A DNA stretch of 64,000 nt, taken from NCBI RefSeq assembly GCF_030867095.1, contig NC_081835.1, forward strand, positions 41,895,892 to 41,959,891. The letters are read 5' to 3'. Below the pieces are notes generated by a model, which saw only the letters and a program-made list of their open reading frames with translations, was not told where the DNA came from and did not search any database. The position numbers and the translations under genes are program-made. This stretch comes from Alligator mississippiensis. Taxonomy: Eukaryota > Chordata > Crocodylia > Alligatoridae. Below, in pieces: positions 11,696 through 24,400 of the stretch. Positions within the stretch are counted from its first letter, which is position 1. Each line of letters opens with the position of its first letter.

Positions 11696-12444
11696 CAGGG
11701 GTAGGCAACATTTTTTGGCCAGAGTGCCAAAAAACACCACAATGCCTACTTTGGAAGGTGCCAGAATGCCAGAAAAACAAAATGGGAGCAGGGGGTACAT
11801 GGCAGGATGCCCTGCTTGTGCCCCTTGCCCCCCAACCCAAAGCCCCTGCCTCTTGCCCCCCCAGCCCTGCTGCCCCTGCCCCCCACCCAAAGCCCCTGCC
11901 CCCTAGCCCAGGTTCTGTGTCTGTCAGCAGCTACCCCAGCTCTGGGTGGGCTGCACTGCCCTGCCCTGCTGTCTGCTTTGAGGTGTGCGTGCAGTTGCCC
12001 CCAGCATGGAGCTGATGTCGGAGCTGTGGAGCCCAGCACAGCTGTTTGCAGTCTGCCCACTGCTTGCTGCAGCTGCCCAGAGCCCGGCTGGCTACAAACA
12101 GCTGCGCTGGGCTCCAGAGCCCAGGCACCAGCTCTGTGCTGGGAGCGGGGAAGAGACCGCCTCAGGCCTCTCCCCCACCGCCCTCTCTGAGGCGCGCATG
12201 CACACGCCAGCACAGAGCTGACGCCGGGGCTCCGGAGCCCGACACAGCTGTTTGCAGCCTCCTGGCTGCAGCCAGCAGCAGCTCTGGGTAGCTGCTGCAA
12301 GCCAGGAGCCCAGGCTGCTCCCAGCAGCCAGCTGGGATGCTGCAAGCCCTGCTGGGAGCAGCCCAGACTCCGTCGCTGGCAGCAGCTACCATGGTGTGCC
12401 AAGCAAAATGGCTCAGCATGCGTGCTGGGGGTTGCTGACCCCTG
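11696..12444. mobile_element. hAT-type non-autonomous element
   Basis: Starts CAGGGGTAGGCAAC and ends with the complement of CAGGGGTCAGCAAC, a shared hAT-like TIR. The 749-bp interior is C- and CTG-rich with repeated blocks of GCAGCTGTTTGCAG type. The open frames inside are low-complexity. The flanking 8 bp (ACCTACTG / ATCTTAAC) do not match, so the TSD is lost or an end is shifted. Confidence 0.6.
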
Positions 12445-12450
12445 ATCTTA

Positions 12451-12474
12451 ACGCATGTGCGCATGCGTGCGTGC

Positions 12475-12526
<52 letters not shown>
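12451..12526 (+). repeat. GT/GA microsatellite
   Basis: A degenerate GCGT tract leads into a pure GT run (about 12480-12510) and then GA repeats. It lies directly beyond the right end of the hAT-like element. Confidence 0.9.
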
Positions 12527-15424
12527 TTTGCCAGTTACTGCCACTGTATCAAAGCCAAGCAACTCCCAGGTTGTTTAGCTAATTGAGTGCCAAAAATGGC
12601 TCCTGACAGAATCATTTTAGCACCATTATGAAGCCTATATGAATTATTTTCACCATTGACACAAAATGTTCCCATCTCTGAAGTCAGAATCTCCTAACAG
12701 ATTAAACAGTTACTTCATGCAGTTCTACTTATCTCAAAGAAAATGCAATGCTTATTGGTTTAGAATAGAAAATGAGAGAGACACATGATAGTTGTTATGC
12801 AAATTATAAAAGGACCTGGGTACTAAGTTTAGTGAACAAGTTACATTTTAGAAAGCCTGTATTCTGAAACTGATTTCTATTGTTTCAAGAGCTCTCTGGC
12901 AGCCTTGTTGCATCTCTCACAAGGTTTGTGGTGGGCTTCTTTCTTCTGTCACCCAGCAACATCACAGATTCCTGGAAAGGAAACATTTCTCCAGTTCAGT
13001 ATATTAGGGCTTAAATGCATTTAGATTAAAACAGGGAAGTTCTTTCACTTGTAATACAAGTGTCCCCTTCCTTTTATTTTATGATAAATACTTATTTCTT
13101 TTCTTTCTTATTAGAAGAACAATTTTCATTTGGCAAAAGATTTTCTTACTCAGTTACTTTGAATACAATTGACCAGCATTCATTAGCATGTTGGTTTCTT
13201 TCACCTCTCTTGGAATAGAATATCTCTTACCATACAAACTGAAAAAAACTTATCTCCAGGTTTTTTCCTGCAATAATATAATGAATTTCCAGATCCACAT
13301 AGTGAAACTGTTTTAATAATGAGAAGAAGAATTAACAGCAGTAAATTCAATAACCACATAATTTCCCAGCTTAATTTCCAAACTGAATATTGATTTTACC
13401 CATTTGTATATACCAGGTATAATTCTTGTCAGAAAGTCAAGGCAACAACTGCTGCAGTAAGCAACTACCAGTGTTATTTTCACTAGCTGCTGGTATATGC
13501 TTTGATATTTGGTCAGCTGGCACTTAGCTGCCTAACCCTTCCAGATGGCTGACTTCTGACTTGAGTACTTCATATCAGCTATTTTAGTCAGGGATGGGAG
13601 GAATCCATCCATGCTTCTTAATCTTATAGGTCAGAAGCACCTCTTTGCATCAGAACAAAAAATGGAGTGTCATAGCACCCAATAACAGACTAAATAGAGC
13701 GGGCTCTGTAATTAGTCATGATTTAACTCAACCACTTTGTAAGCAAGAGAATGCCTGGCCAAGGCTAATAATAGGACCCTAAATTTAAATGTCTAAATAA
13801 AGTAAATAGTCTGATTTTCTTTCTGAGCTCCTTTTAAGTATAAAGCGTGAGACACACCTTTATCTCCCTTTTCCCACTTTACTGAACTGAAAAATATATT
13901 TTTTAAAAATGAAAATAGACTTTCACAATTTTCTCTCACTTTTTTATATACATTTCCCCTCCTTCACCAGTTGGAAAAAAAGGGGAGGGGTAAAAGAGAG
14001 AGAAATGGGGGAAAGGGGGGGGGGGGAATCACACAAATCTTTGGCTTTGAGAGTTTAATATTAAATTAAGTTAAATTAAATGAATATTACAGTTTCTCTT
14101 TTAGAAATATGATTCAAAATTAAACAAAAAAATAAAATCAAGTTTCCTATAGAATTTTAATGAAGTCACAATTTCCAGTGGAACATCTTTTTCTCCCAGT
14201 GGAAAAATGTTGACCAACTATTAGTGCAGTGTTCAGGAAACACTGGAGAGCTACATGACAGAGAATCCAGAAGCAAAATGAAGAGGAAGAACAACGTAAG
14301 AGTACTCCCATGGAAATGAACAAGTGTGATACACAAGAGGGAATGAGTTAAACAGAGAAGGACAGTAAGGAAATCACCTTCATCAACTTCAAACCACTCA
14401 GAAAATTCAACCAGAGCAAAACAAAGCCTGGTTGCTTACCAGTATATTCTGTAGGAACATTTCATCTTCTGCTCTGAAGTTTCTCCTGCCTTCTCATTCA
14501 TCTCTAGGTGCTCTTCCAGGTATTGACTTTTGACAAGGATTTTCTCTGTGGTGCCCTGATTCAGAACACCATCATTATCCAGGAAATCATTTAATCCCCA
14601 TTTCAAGTGTGTTCCTGAATAGGGGAATATCAAAAAAGTCATGTTCTACTCTGGCATTTGGGATCAGCAGTCTGAGATTACAATTCCTAGATATTTGCAG
14701 CTGCCTTTCCCAGCCCATGACCCTGGAATTCACCTTTCACTGCCTCTCTTTAATCAGGCAGAACCCATGGTACTTGTTTTCAGGACATCCTGCAAAGCAT
14801 ATTTGCATGGACTGAATAGAGGTGAGTGTGCTGAAAGGGGATCCGTTTTAATGTTGCCATTTGGATTGATTCAGTCCAGTGTTTGACTGCTTTGCTTGTA
14901 CTTCTGATACTTCTTTAGTCTCACCAGCTGTCTCACTTCACTCTTAATTTAAATAACTTTACTGACTGAGTTGTGGTCTGATCTATCTGCAAATTATCCA
15001 ATAATTTGTTCTTTCTAGTAATTTCCCAGGCTTGTATACATCTGCCTTCAGTACAATTAATTCATCACTTTATGAATTGTTGCATTATTACTCATAATTA
15101 CTTTTATTTTCTTTTGATTCTGTACTTAATTCATCCCTTTCCCTTTGAGTTGTTCCGTAACTCTTTTGGCATTGGACTGTTTAAATCATTCAATAAGGTT
15201 GAACAGATCTGAGGGGAGAAAAGGAAGTGAATCTAAATGGGATAGTAGGGATGTCTTACGTCATTTCTTCTGCAATGAAGAAGAGAGAAAGAAAATATAC
15301 AGATAATGTGCTGGAAATTCAAGCCAGAGACAAGGGAAGGAGGATAAGCTGAAAGTTCTTGATCACTTCTACTGAAGCTGCAAGTCACAACAAAAGCAAG
15401 TTTTCTTCACAGCTAAACAGGGCT
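12527..15424. other. Intergenic; no gene seen
   Basis: Low-GC, apparently single-copy sequence. It contains a poly-G tract of 12 at 14015-14026. The short open frames on both strands have no recognisable domain. Confidence 0.5.
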
Positions 15425-15452
15425 GGGGGAAGGGAAGGGAAGGGAAGGGAAG
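15425..15452 (+). repeat. (GGGAA)n microsatellite
   Basis: About five tandem copies of GGGAA/AAGGG. Confidence 0.9.
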
Positions 15453-15487
15453 TTCACATTTTCTTGTGGACCTTTGGTAATTAGCCA

Positions 15488-15905
15488 TTGCATCATAGAA
15501 AAGTAGGGCTGGAAGGGTCCTTAGGTCATCTAGTCCAACCTCCTGCTCAAGGCAGGATTATCCCTATCCAAGACATACCATACAAATGTGTGTCTAACTT
15601 GTTTCTATAACTGCACAACATGCCTGTCACAAATCTACAAGGCACATTGCCCCAAAATGACCAAGAACAACTTAACTTGACATGGGTAAAGCAAGGGGAT
15701 GAGGGCTGTGAATGTCCCACTATTGCAAGGGCTGTTAAAATACACTTGAGATCCAAGAAGACCATGCCCTCCACTATGGAAAACCGCAAAAAAAAATTAA
15801 AAAACAAAAAACCAGTCCATGCTGATCTGACCATGTGGTAAAATTCTTTTCTGATCCCAAGTGTGGTAATCAGTCTGAATCTGAGCAGGGGAACCTCAGG
15901 CATTC
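15488..15905 (-). mobile_element. CR1 LINE 3' UTR fragment
   Basis: The plus strand begins ATCATAGAAAAGTAGGGCTG and continues GGTCATCTAGTCCAACCTCC, the reverse complement of the CR1 3' terminus. It then runs through a conserved 3' UTR to about 15905. It is 5'-truncated, as most CR1 copies are, and much better preserved than the relic at 590, so younger. Confidence 0.75.
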
Positions 15906-18058
15906 AAGACACTGTTATATTTCACCCAACTTTTTACAAAAGTAAATTTTGGAGGTCAAATACAAGTAACTAAAAGTTGACAAAACCTACAGAGTTGCAA
16001 CTGCCCTAAAATGTATGCTACCTTTTTAGGACAAGCATCATCACCCTGTAAAAGGATACCTCTACTGCAATCATAATTATGAAACTGCCAGCACATCTAA
16101 ATAAGAAAAATGAATAATAATTAAAATACAAAGGACAAGAATTCAGAAACAAGCCTCCCAGGCAATGTTAACTTGCCCTACTGTATTTTTTATAGTTGGT
16201 CTCTGTAGTTGTGATAATCTGAGGCCTTCTGCTATAAATTGATATAGTCAGCAAAATTCAAATTGAGCAAGAAGTCTGGTAGATTTTCCATCATTTAATG
16301 TCTTTTAATCAAACTTGGATGTATTTCTAAATAGCAACTTGTTGGACTAGATGAATAAAATTCCAAATGAGGGGTTTTGTGAAAGGTCAGACAGGATAGT
16401 CAAAATGGGCCTTCAAAAATTACACAATGCTGTGATCTTTTGAATTATTTTTTCCTTAGGCTGTAATTTCCCATAGTTGGCCTCATCCTACTATTTTGGT
16501 GGTATTTTATTTTATGTTTGAAAGGTTGATAAAAGTTTTTCCAATTTATATTTATTTTTCAAGTTTATTTTCATCCCTTGAGACTTAAATGGAAGGCCTT
16601 TCCAGCTGGAAAGGTTCCAACTGGCTTGTTGTCAAAGGCCCAGATTCTTAAAGGTTCCTAATTCTGAGTGATTCCACATACCTTTAAGGATCAATTGCTC
16701 AGCAATTGCTGAGTCGGGGCTGGAAACTGTCCCAGTCAGCGGCAGATCCCAACCCCCTGCCCCAATTGGGTGATCAAGCCATGGAACTTGGAAAGAGCTG
16801 CAAGGTTGGGGTGGGTCCCAATTCACTGGTGGGGCAGCTAGCAGCAGCTGCCCCACTGGCTGATCAGGGCAAGGGGTTAGGACCTGCCCCTACCCTGCAG
16901 CTCTTTCCAAGTCCCCTGCCCCTGACCAGGGAGCCAGAGCCAGAAGCAACCTGCTGCTGGGGCAGGGGGACATTGTCCCCACCCTGGCAACAGGCAATCC
17001 CCACCCCCCCACACAAAGTCCATGTATGTGGCTGGAAAACTGTCATTTATGTGCACAACAGCATCTAGCCCAGGGTGACTCCATGCTACATAAACAGACC
17101 TGTTGGCTTTCCACCATATGAATTCAGCTTACACATTAATGACCCTACTGCACAGCAAGAAATTCAGTCTTTGAACAACAAACTTATTACTTATTTATTG
17201 TTTTAAAAGAGTAATTAGCCCAATGAAAATGTAGCTATGGTGTCAGGAAATGCAAGTGTATTAGGCTATTGTTGGAACACTGGAACCATTGGTTCCATAC
17301 AGAGATATACATACAGAATGCATTTCTCTCAATGATGGGAAAAGGCTTTTCCTCAAGAGATTCAGCTCCCTGCTCAGAGATAATTACCTCCATGAAAGTA
17401 ATTGGCTGCCAGTTGCTTTCTTAAACACTAGGAGGGGACAATGAAAATGTCTGTAGTAAATAAGTTAGTACAATGTTTTCTTCTTATGTTTAAGTAATAA
17501 GACCATAATATAAGCCAAGAAATGTTTGGCAATTCAAACAAAGTCCCTGAACTCAGTCTTTCTCCTGTGATGCTTAAGGAGCTGCTGCACTTACAAAAAT
17601 CCAAGTGTGAGGCATTGTTAAAATATCTTCTCCACAATTCAAACTGAAGTAAAAATTCACCAGTGCCAGAGGGCGAGCTTGTCCCCTTTCAGAGTTACTG
17701 ACACCACTGTTCAAACCCTTCAGTTTGTACAGGAGGTGCAGAGGTGCTGCATGATATTGTTTCGTGTTAATAAGAGTGTATTTGTTAAAACAGCCTTCTT
17801 GTCAGTGACCATTATCATTTAACTTTCCTCAGGAGTGGCTTGAAGCATCTTTGAAGGAAAGCTTTCAACATTGATCATTTAGCTATCTTGACCTGGTTGT
17901 GGAATCTGAAGATTGTGGCTGATAGTTTCCCGAGAATAAGGAAGAATCCCCCATGGTCATTGTTTGCCAAGAACTAAATTACTAACTAATTTGGTGAATT
18001 CTAAAATGGAAGGACTGCTCTAACCCTGTCTATAACCCTCTCAAGTCAGGAATTATAA
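15906..18058. other. Intergenic with one inverted-repeat element
   Basis: Mostly unassigned low-GC sequence. A GC-rich patch at about 16640-17060 holds an inverted repeat: arms 16786-16818 and 16880-16912, near-identical over 33 bp around AAAGAGCTGCA. It is probably the core of a fold-back MITE whose ends I could not fix. Confidence 0.5.
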
Positions 18059-20575
18059 CAGGGCACTGTGGCAGGCCTGTGCTTACCATGTCGCTGCTGG
18101 CCTGCTCTGCCCACCTAAGTGTGCTGCACCAAGGTCTAGTCGCCTGCCATGACTTGATGTTACTTAAGGTCCTACTGGAGGGTGTTGTTCAGTGTTTTCC
18201 AAAACCCTGGGCACCTTGGCTGCTGGTTCTTCTGTGGGGCTCTGTCACAGGGAAAAGCAGAAGGGAGGACCCCAAAATACAAAGGGGGAACCCTGGGGAT
18301 AGGAATCCACAGATGGGAAAGAAGGAAAAAGCAAGGGTAAAGGGAAACACCCGCAACAGGACCTGCGGCAAAACCGGAACTTGAAGAAAGACCCGCGCGG
18401 ATCATCAGCTGCGCCTTTATACAACTGCAGTTGACCGATGACATCATCAGCAATCACCGGCCAGCAGAAATAAAACAGGCCACCGGCAAAGACGAGGAGG
18501 GAGGCAGATTGGTGCCGGCAAGAGCACCAGCAGGAGGTGTCTCTCTATAGCTCCCACGGGACCGAGAAGAGTCAGAGGCTGCTTCCCCAGTGGGGAAGAA
18601 CCCTCCAGCATGAGCTGCAAGCCAGAGTCTGCTGGATGCAGCAAGAGGAGCCAAGAGTTGGAGGCAGCTCCCCACGACCGGGAACCTGGACATAGGAGCA
18701 GAGGGGCGCAGAAGGACCCCGACGCCAGTGGCTGCAACAGAGGGGCTGGAAAGGCCGATACAACTCCCCATGCCAGACCAGATGGGACCATCGAGGGCAC
18801 CGGGAAAGCCAAAGAGGTGCACCAGGTGGGAGACGGGAGGCAAGGGCAGCGTGAGGAGCTGCAAAGCACGGCCACCAGCAGTGTGGCGCCGATCCAGCGA
18901 GTAACAAAGGGACAGGCATCCACTGGAGGACCACAGGTGGTCCGAAGAAACAAAAGGCTGGGTGACGGGAGAAGAGTCGTGGTGGAGTCCGCAGGCTACC
19001 CCGGCCACATACAGGGCCTAACCCAGACCCATAGTGCTGAAGGGCAGGTGGTCGGCAACTAGGCAGAGGGGGTCTGGCAAGGGAACAGTTGGGTCTCTCA
19101 GAGTGTAATAGTGGTTTTCTTTGTGTTTTATGTTTCCCCCTTCTGGAGGGGCTGAGAGGCAGAGCTCTTTTGAAGCCTTATTGTTGCTTAAACCCTGGGT
19201 TGGTTTGCTAGCCTTAGGGAAAAGGTGGTGACCTTGCAACCTGGGCGGGATACCTCAGGCTACTTAGCTTTAGCAGGGAGGGCCACCCCCTATGGAAGTA
19301 ATCAGGGGCTCAATGGTCTGGAACCTGGCCAGGAGGACAGCCGTGACCCGTCAAGGCTTGGTGTAAGGGTGAGGTACGGGGGAGGTGGAGCCTCGCAGAA
19401 GACCGCCGAATAAACGTTCCACCGTCGGGAGACCCCAAGTGGTCAGACCCCCCACTGAAAGAATATTCAAAGTTGTGGCAGGTGAGATTGGGGAAGACCA
19501 CACCAGAAGTAAACACCTTCTCAACGGACCACAGGGGACGTAGGGCGAACACCATCGAACATCCGGGCCAGAGTCGCACGTGACCAGATGTTCAAGGCCA
19601 GGTGGGCACAGGCTCCTTACCTCCCCTTCACACCACCCCTTTCCATTCAGATATTATGGCTTGGGTCTCGGTGGGATCTGGACATACTACAGGCACAGTC
19701 TGTTCTGCCTGGGCAGTTTATCTCCACCCCACCTACCCAGCTGGTGGTCCACATGTCTCCAATTGGAAAAATGAACAACTTAATTATATTAGAACTTAAG
19801 TTCTCCTTGGGATGCAAGTGAGTAGGGCAACGATGCTTACCATGTCTGGCACCTCTTCTTTGGCTCATCCTCCCCTATGTGCAGGTGCACTGTGTGATTG
19901 TCGAGTAACTCCTACATCAGGGTTGTGTCTTCAAGAGCACTGGGCTCTGGATCAACTGGTATCAAGCCACATGTCGCATCCTGTGGGGCAACTTCCCATG
20001 TCCTTGCTTCCCCTGGGGGCCTGGTGTTGCCCAACCACGGGTCTTGGGGCCTGGAGTCATACCAGCCTGGTGGGATCTGCCAATGTGTCCTGGGCCACCC
20101 CTATCCCACCCTGACCACCCTGTATGTACCTGTGGGAGGCATCCAGTGTGGGTGTGGTCTTGGCAGGTTCTGAGCCCCTGGTTTCGTGGGTGACTGCCCC
20201 TCCACTAGAGCCTGGGCCCTTCTTTTCCTTGCTCCAGCTTGCATAGGCCATGTCCACTTTGTGTGGGCTCCAAACCTTTAAAGAATGAAGGCTCAGATGT
20301 GGCAGGGAAATCCCTGCCCAGCAGTCTGCCTGCTTGCTGATCCACCAGCCCATGCCAGCCACAAGGGAGGCTTCCAGAGGCACCACGGGTGCTCGCCCCT
20401 TTCTGCTTCCTGTCATGTATGGCCACCCAGCTCCTTTGGTCCTAGAAGCCTTGAGAGGCCAGACCAGTCTGTGGTCCTGCTTCTAGCCGTAGGGTGCTGG
20501 AGCAGCCATGTGCAAGACTGGCCACCTGTAGCCTGGCGATGCAGTGAGTGGGGTGCAGACCTGCCACAGGCACTG
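18059..20575. mobile_element. Probable DNA transposon carrying an LTR insertion
   Basis: The left end CAGGGCACTGTGGCAGGC and the reverse complement of the right end, CAGTGCCTGTGGCAGG, look like hAT-type TIRs. The non-LTR parts (18059-18242 and 19616-20575) would form an element of about 1.1 kb. No 8-bp TSD matches, so the boundaries are tentative. Confidence 0.35.
18243..19610. mobile_element. Solo LTR, Gypsy- or ERV-type (fossil)
   Basis: A 1368-bp block starting TGTCACAGGG and ending GTGGGCACA, flanked by a perfect 5-bp duplication GGCTC (18238-18242 and 19611-19615). It is notably CpG- and GC-rich, and contains a TTTATAC box near 18415 and an AATAAA near 19409. No internal region or second LTR is present. 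A 5-bp TSD fits Gypsy or some ERVs. Its start resembles that of the LTR at 30303. Confidence 0.7.
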
Positions 20576-20902
20576 ACAGAATCTTCATTTAATAGCATGA
20601 ACATTGAAAAAAAAATCTCACAATAAGCTGTTGTGGGAATAAAGAGGCAGCACCAGTATCAGTGTTAGGCTCTGAGACACTGTTGCTATATTTCCAAAGT
20701 GATTATTTATAAAAAGTCCAATAGTTCACAAAGGTCTGTTTGAATGGTAAATTCTGCTCACAGAGATTGAGCAGTACAGGGCCCTTTAGGATATAAAATC
20801 TGGTCTGAAAAGAAGAGAAGAAAAAATTGGGGGCAGAAAGAATATGGCATGGAAAACCTCAACAAAAAGGGTCTAAGGAGACTGCAGAAAAAGTGTCATG
20901 AC
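20576..20902. other. Intergenic; nothing recognised
   Basis: AT-balanced spacer between two DNA elements. No gene or repeat was recognised. Confidence 0.4.
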
Positions 20903-21360
20903 TAGGGACCTACTTAATTGATGGTTTTACAGATTTCACAGAAACTGCAAAATATGGGATTTCTGTGAAATCCACAAAATCAATAACCCACGCTTTAATA
21001 AAAATAAAATGCTGGCTCTCCAGTGGGAGCCACTGGTCCTCACTGCCAGGAGGGGGAGGCACTGGCTGTCAGAGTGGCATGAAAGGCAGCAGACAAGATG
21101 ATGGCTGCTCTCATCCCTCCTCCCACCTCCCCCCACTAGGGTCTCTCCACCAATCAGTGCTGAGGGGTAGGGCAGCATGAAAGGCAACCAGCAATCAAGA
21201 TGGCAACTGCCCCCTTGTCCCTCCTCCCCTCCTCCCAGGCGTCTCCATCAATCAGCACCAAGAAGTGGGGCTGCCGCAAAATACCCACAAAATTGGCTCT
21301 GTGCACCACAAGTGAGACATGAAAAACTCTTTGTCTCACTGTGATTTGGGTAGGCCTCTA
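20903..21360. mobile_element. hAT-type MITE, family D
   Basis: A 458-bp element starting TAGGGACCTACT and ending GTAGGCCTCTA, with a perfect 8-bp TSD GTCATGAC (20895-20902 and 21361-21368), itself a palindrome. The interior has a direct repeat of about 115 bp (the GCATGAAAGGCA blocks). A relative starts at 39236. Confidence 0.85.
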
Positions 21361-22152
21361 GTCATGACAGACTTAAGTGCCCTCAAACATATTCTATGCC
21401 TGACTAACCATCAGAGTAGAACAGAGGTTCGCTTTACCATGTATTGAGGAACAGAATATAAGGAGACTTGTAACAGAATGCTAATGGCCTGTTGGCATGG
21501 TTTTATCCAGATGCTGCATGTAAATTTTTACATTATGTAAGAATATCCTGTAATAAAGACATTAGAAATGCTGTCAGTAGCGTCTCCATTGCAGCCTCAC
21601 TGGGGCTCTCATATGAGCCTTTCCAAAAATAAAAAGCATTCATTAAAGCACTTGTAATTAACATGGTGTCCTTGCAAAGCCTTGTTACAAAAGAAGTCTA
21701 TCAAGAATTATTTCTCTCTACTTGCCACACACAGAAATCAGAGTCTGCAGAATGAAGCCAGCAGGCAACTTGATTTATCATTTCTAGCCAATAACTAGTG
21801 TTACCAACTCTCGGAATTTTGTCAGGAGTCTCAGGGTATTTCTTTCCTATTGCCCCAGCAGCTGGAAGACATCTCATTATGAACATCTCAGTTCTTGGTT
21901 TTTAAAAAGGAAAGTCCTAGCCTTCATGACTGTACAGAAAGATTTGAAAATGGGACCCAAAGACACCCTGATGGCTCTAAAAAGGAGAGCAAATAAACAG
22001 AGCTCCATTGTGCTTTCTATTAAGAGCTCATGGTTTTTTGGGCCCTGACTGGTAGATACTAAGGATCTTCTCTGCTCAAGCCTGAGGACATTCCAAATTT
22101 GATGTTTAGTCTTGGACTTTTGGGTTGGCATTTTTTTCCCTTGGTTATTTAA
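21361..22152. other. Intergenic; no gene seen
   Basis: Unassigned low-GC spacer. No element boundary or coding signal was recognised. Confidence 0.4.
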
Positions 22153-22954
22153 TAGGGCTGTGAGAAGCTTCAGTCCCTGATTCAATTCGGCAGAGAATTG
22201 GCCCAATTTGGTGGCCGAATCTCCAAATCCAAATCAAATCAGAGGACCCTTTAATCTCTCCGAAACGATTCGGAACCCTCCAAATTGATTTGGAGAGATT
22301 CGGACAGATTCAGTGATTTGGATGTCAATACAGCTTTAAATGATTTTTCTACATACCGCTATGTACCAGGCGAATTGTAAGCGCTGCGATGCTGAGGCAC
22401 ATGGAATGTCCCACAGGAGCATGGGGGGCTCCCCAGCGCACTCGGCAGCAAATCCAGAAGTGGACCAGAACCACTTCTGGTCCACTTCCTGGTCCACTGG
22501 GGAGTGCGCAGGGGGCTCCCCTATGATCCCCCAGCTCAATGACTGGTGCCTCCTGGGTCTGGGAGGGCACTCAGGGTCCTCCAGCCAATCGCCGAGCTGG
22601 GGGGTCATGGGGGAGACCCCCGGTGCACTCCCTGGCAGACCCAGAAGTGGACCGGAAGTACTTCTGGTCCACTTCTGGGTCTGCTGCTGAGCATGCTAGA
22701 GAGCCCCCTGTACTTCTGTGGGATACTCCATGTGCCCCAACACTGCAGCATTCACGAGCCACACCTACCTCAAGGTATGTAGAAAAAAACTTTTAAAGCT
22801 GTGCCTGTGTCTGAATCACTGATTCACCATCAAATCTTCAGATTCGGCCGAATCAAATCAGGGACAGCGATCCAAATCAACAGATCAAATCATTGTCCCC
22901 AATTCCGGCTGAATCCGAATCCAAATCAAATAGGGCCCATTTCATACAGCCCTG
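22153..22954. mobile_element. Fold-back hAT element, family B copy 1
   Basis: An 802-bp element with ends TAGGGCTGTGAGAAG and, reversed, CAGGGCTGTATGAAA. The TSD is TTATTTAA / TTATTTAG (22145-22152, 22955-22962; 7 of 8). The outer arms are rich in GAATC/AAATC words. The inner arms are inverted: TTTTTCTACATACC near 22345 against GGTATGTAGAAAAA near 22775, and the CCAGAAGTGGACC blocks. A second copy is at 37554. Confidence 0.85.
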
Positions 22955-24400
22955 TTATTTAGGTGGCCACTTTTTGGACAGCTATAGGATATTTTTGGTA
23001 CGTACACACCCACGTATATTTTGTTCCCAGGCACACAAACAACTACATACATGCCCAAGATGGCAATAACAGAGAGAGTACACATTCCCATATTCCTCTC
23101 CACAAGTTGAGTGGCTAGCCACTCACTTGGAGAGCCAGAGGTGCTGTGTTATGGGTCTACTCATCCAGGTGGGATTTCAACCCAGGACTCTCTGACTTTC
23201 AAGTACAACCTTCTAGCTATTCTGCCACAGGTCAGCCAATATGCAGCCCCATTTTGATACTCCTTGTGAAGCTGACTCCCTGGGCAGCCATGAGAAGGAG
23301 ATCTGTGGGGCCAGGTGGAAAGGAACAAGCCAGGGTGTGTGTGCTTCACTGAAGTGGCTGCTGGGCTGGAAGAGGGCAGCTTCTACAGTTTCCTGGACTA
23401 TTACTCCCAGTGAAGCAGAAGCTTCTTCCTGTACTATCCTCCACCCTTTTGTACCAAAGCAGTATTTTGGTGGGTTAGCTTGAAAAGGAGAACTGGAGAA
23501 CAGTAGCAATGCATAGGGGGTATATAGGGGTGAACATGCAGCCCCTGAGAGTGCTGGTGCACCCCAACAGCCAGTGTTCCCTGGTTAGGTGATGGGAGAG
23601 CAGGCAGGAGTGCTGGTGCCCCCCCCCCCCCCCCCGAGAGCACTAGCCAGGGAGTGGGGGCACCAAGAGAATCGGCGCTGGCACTTCCAGGCATGCCTCT
23701 GGTACTTCCAGGTCGGCATGATTGGCTGAGAGGGGACATCCCCCCCACTCAGTTTACGCAATCGGCCACAGGGGTACCTCCCTCCCCCAGTTGCTGACTA
23801 ACCACTGGGGAGGCAAGTGCCCCCCCTGACTCAGGAGGCACCAGTCACCCATGCTGGAGAAGGAAGTGAGTGATGTCTGACCTGTGATATGTAGGGTAGA
23901 GTCATAGACTGGGAAGAAAAAAGGGGTGGTAGATTGGATCCCCAGCATCCCAGGTAAGTGCCCTAGTCTGACCTGTAGTTAGTATGCTGTGCTGAGAAGT
24001 GAAAGAGAGCATGACTCAAACCCCTTTCAAAACAGGAGCCCAGAACTCAGGACCTCAAGCATCCCAGGTGAATGCCTGAGCCAATGAGCTATGGGTGCAA
24101 AAAATAAACATGTAGCCCTTTTCCATTCCCAAGTCTAAGTCCAATAGTCATGAGTTCTGGACAACTCCATTTTCAGGCATCTAAGTCCACTAAGCATCCA
24201 CCAATGGTGCATGTAAAGGCTGTGGCCACTTGCACATACTCAATCCATGTGACTATGTAGTGGTGCATAAGCATCCATATGCTCAGGGCTACATATCCAG
24301 GAGTAGAACACCCCAGAAACATCTAGAAATGTGAATATCAAGTTCCAGTCCAGGCTGAATGACTCCAGGTCAGCATTTGTCCTGAATTCCCAGTATTGTG
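22955..24400. other. Intergenic with decayed SINE-like matter
   Basis: No gene seen. It contains a C run near 23620-23634 and tRNA/MIR-like patches (23160-23240, and another near 24030-24090 with GGACCTCAAGCATCCCAGG). Parts at 23525-23850 look like an undefined GC-rich repeat. Confidence 0.45.
23160..23240 (-). repeat. Decayed tRNA-derived SINE-like patch
   Basis: On the minus strand GGGTTGAAATCCC resembles a pol III B-box, about 35-45 bp downstream of a GTGGCAGAATAGC A-box-like word. It is too decayed for a family name; MIR-like is possible. Confidence 0.35.

Noticed and set aside
12451-12526. Z-DNA or regulatory element at the GT/GCGT tract
   Set aside because: An ordinary microsatellite explains it; no further evidence.
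18610-19062. 150-codon plus-strand frame
   Set aside because: Lies inside a GC-rich solo LTR bounded by a TSD; no domain, composition-driven.
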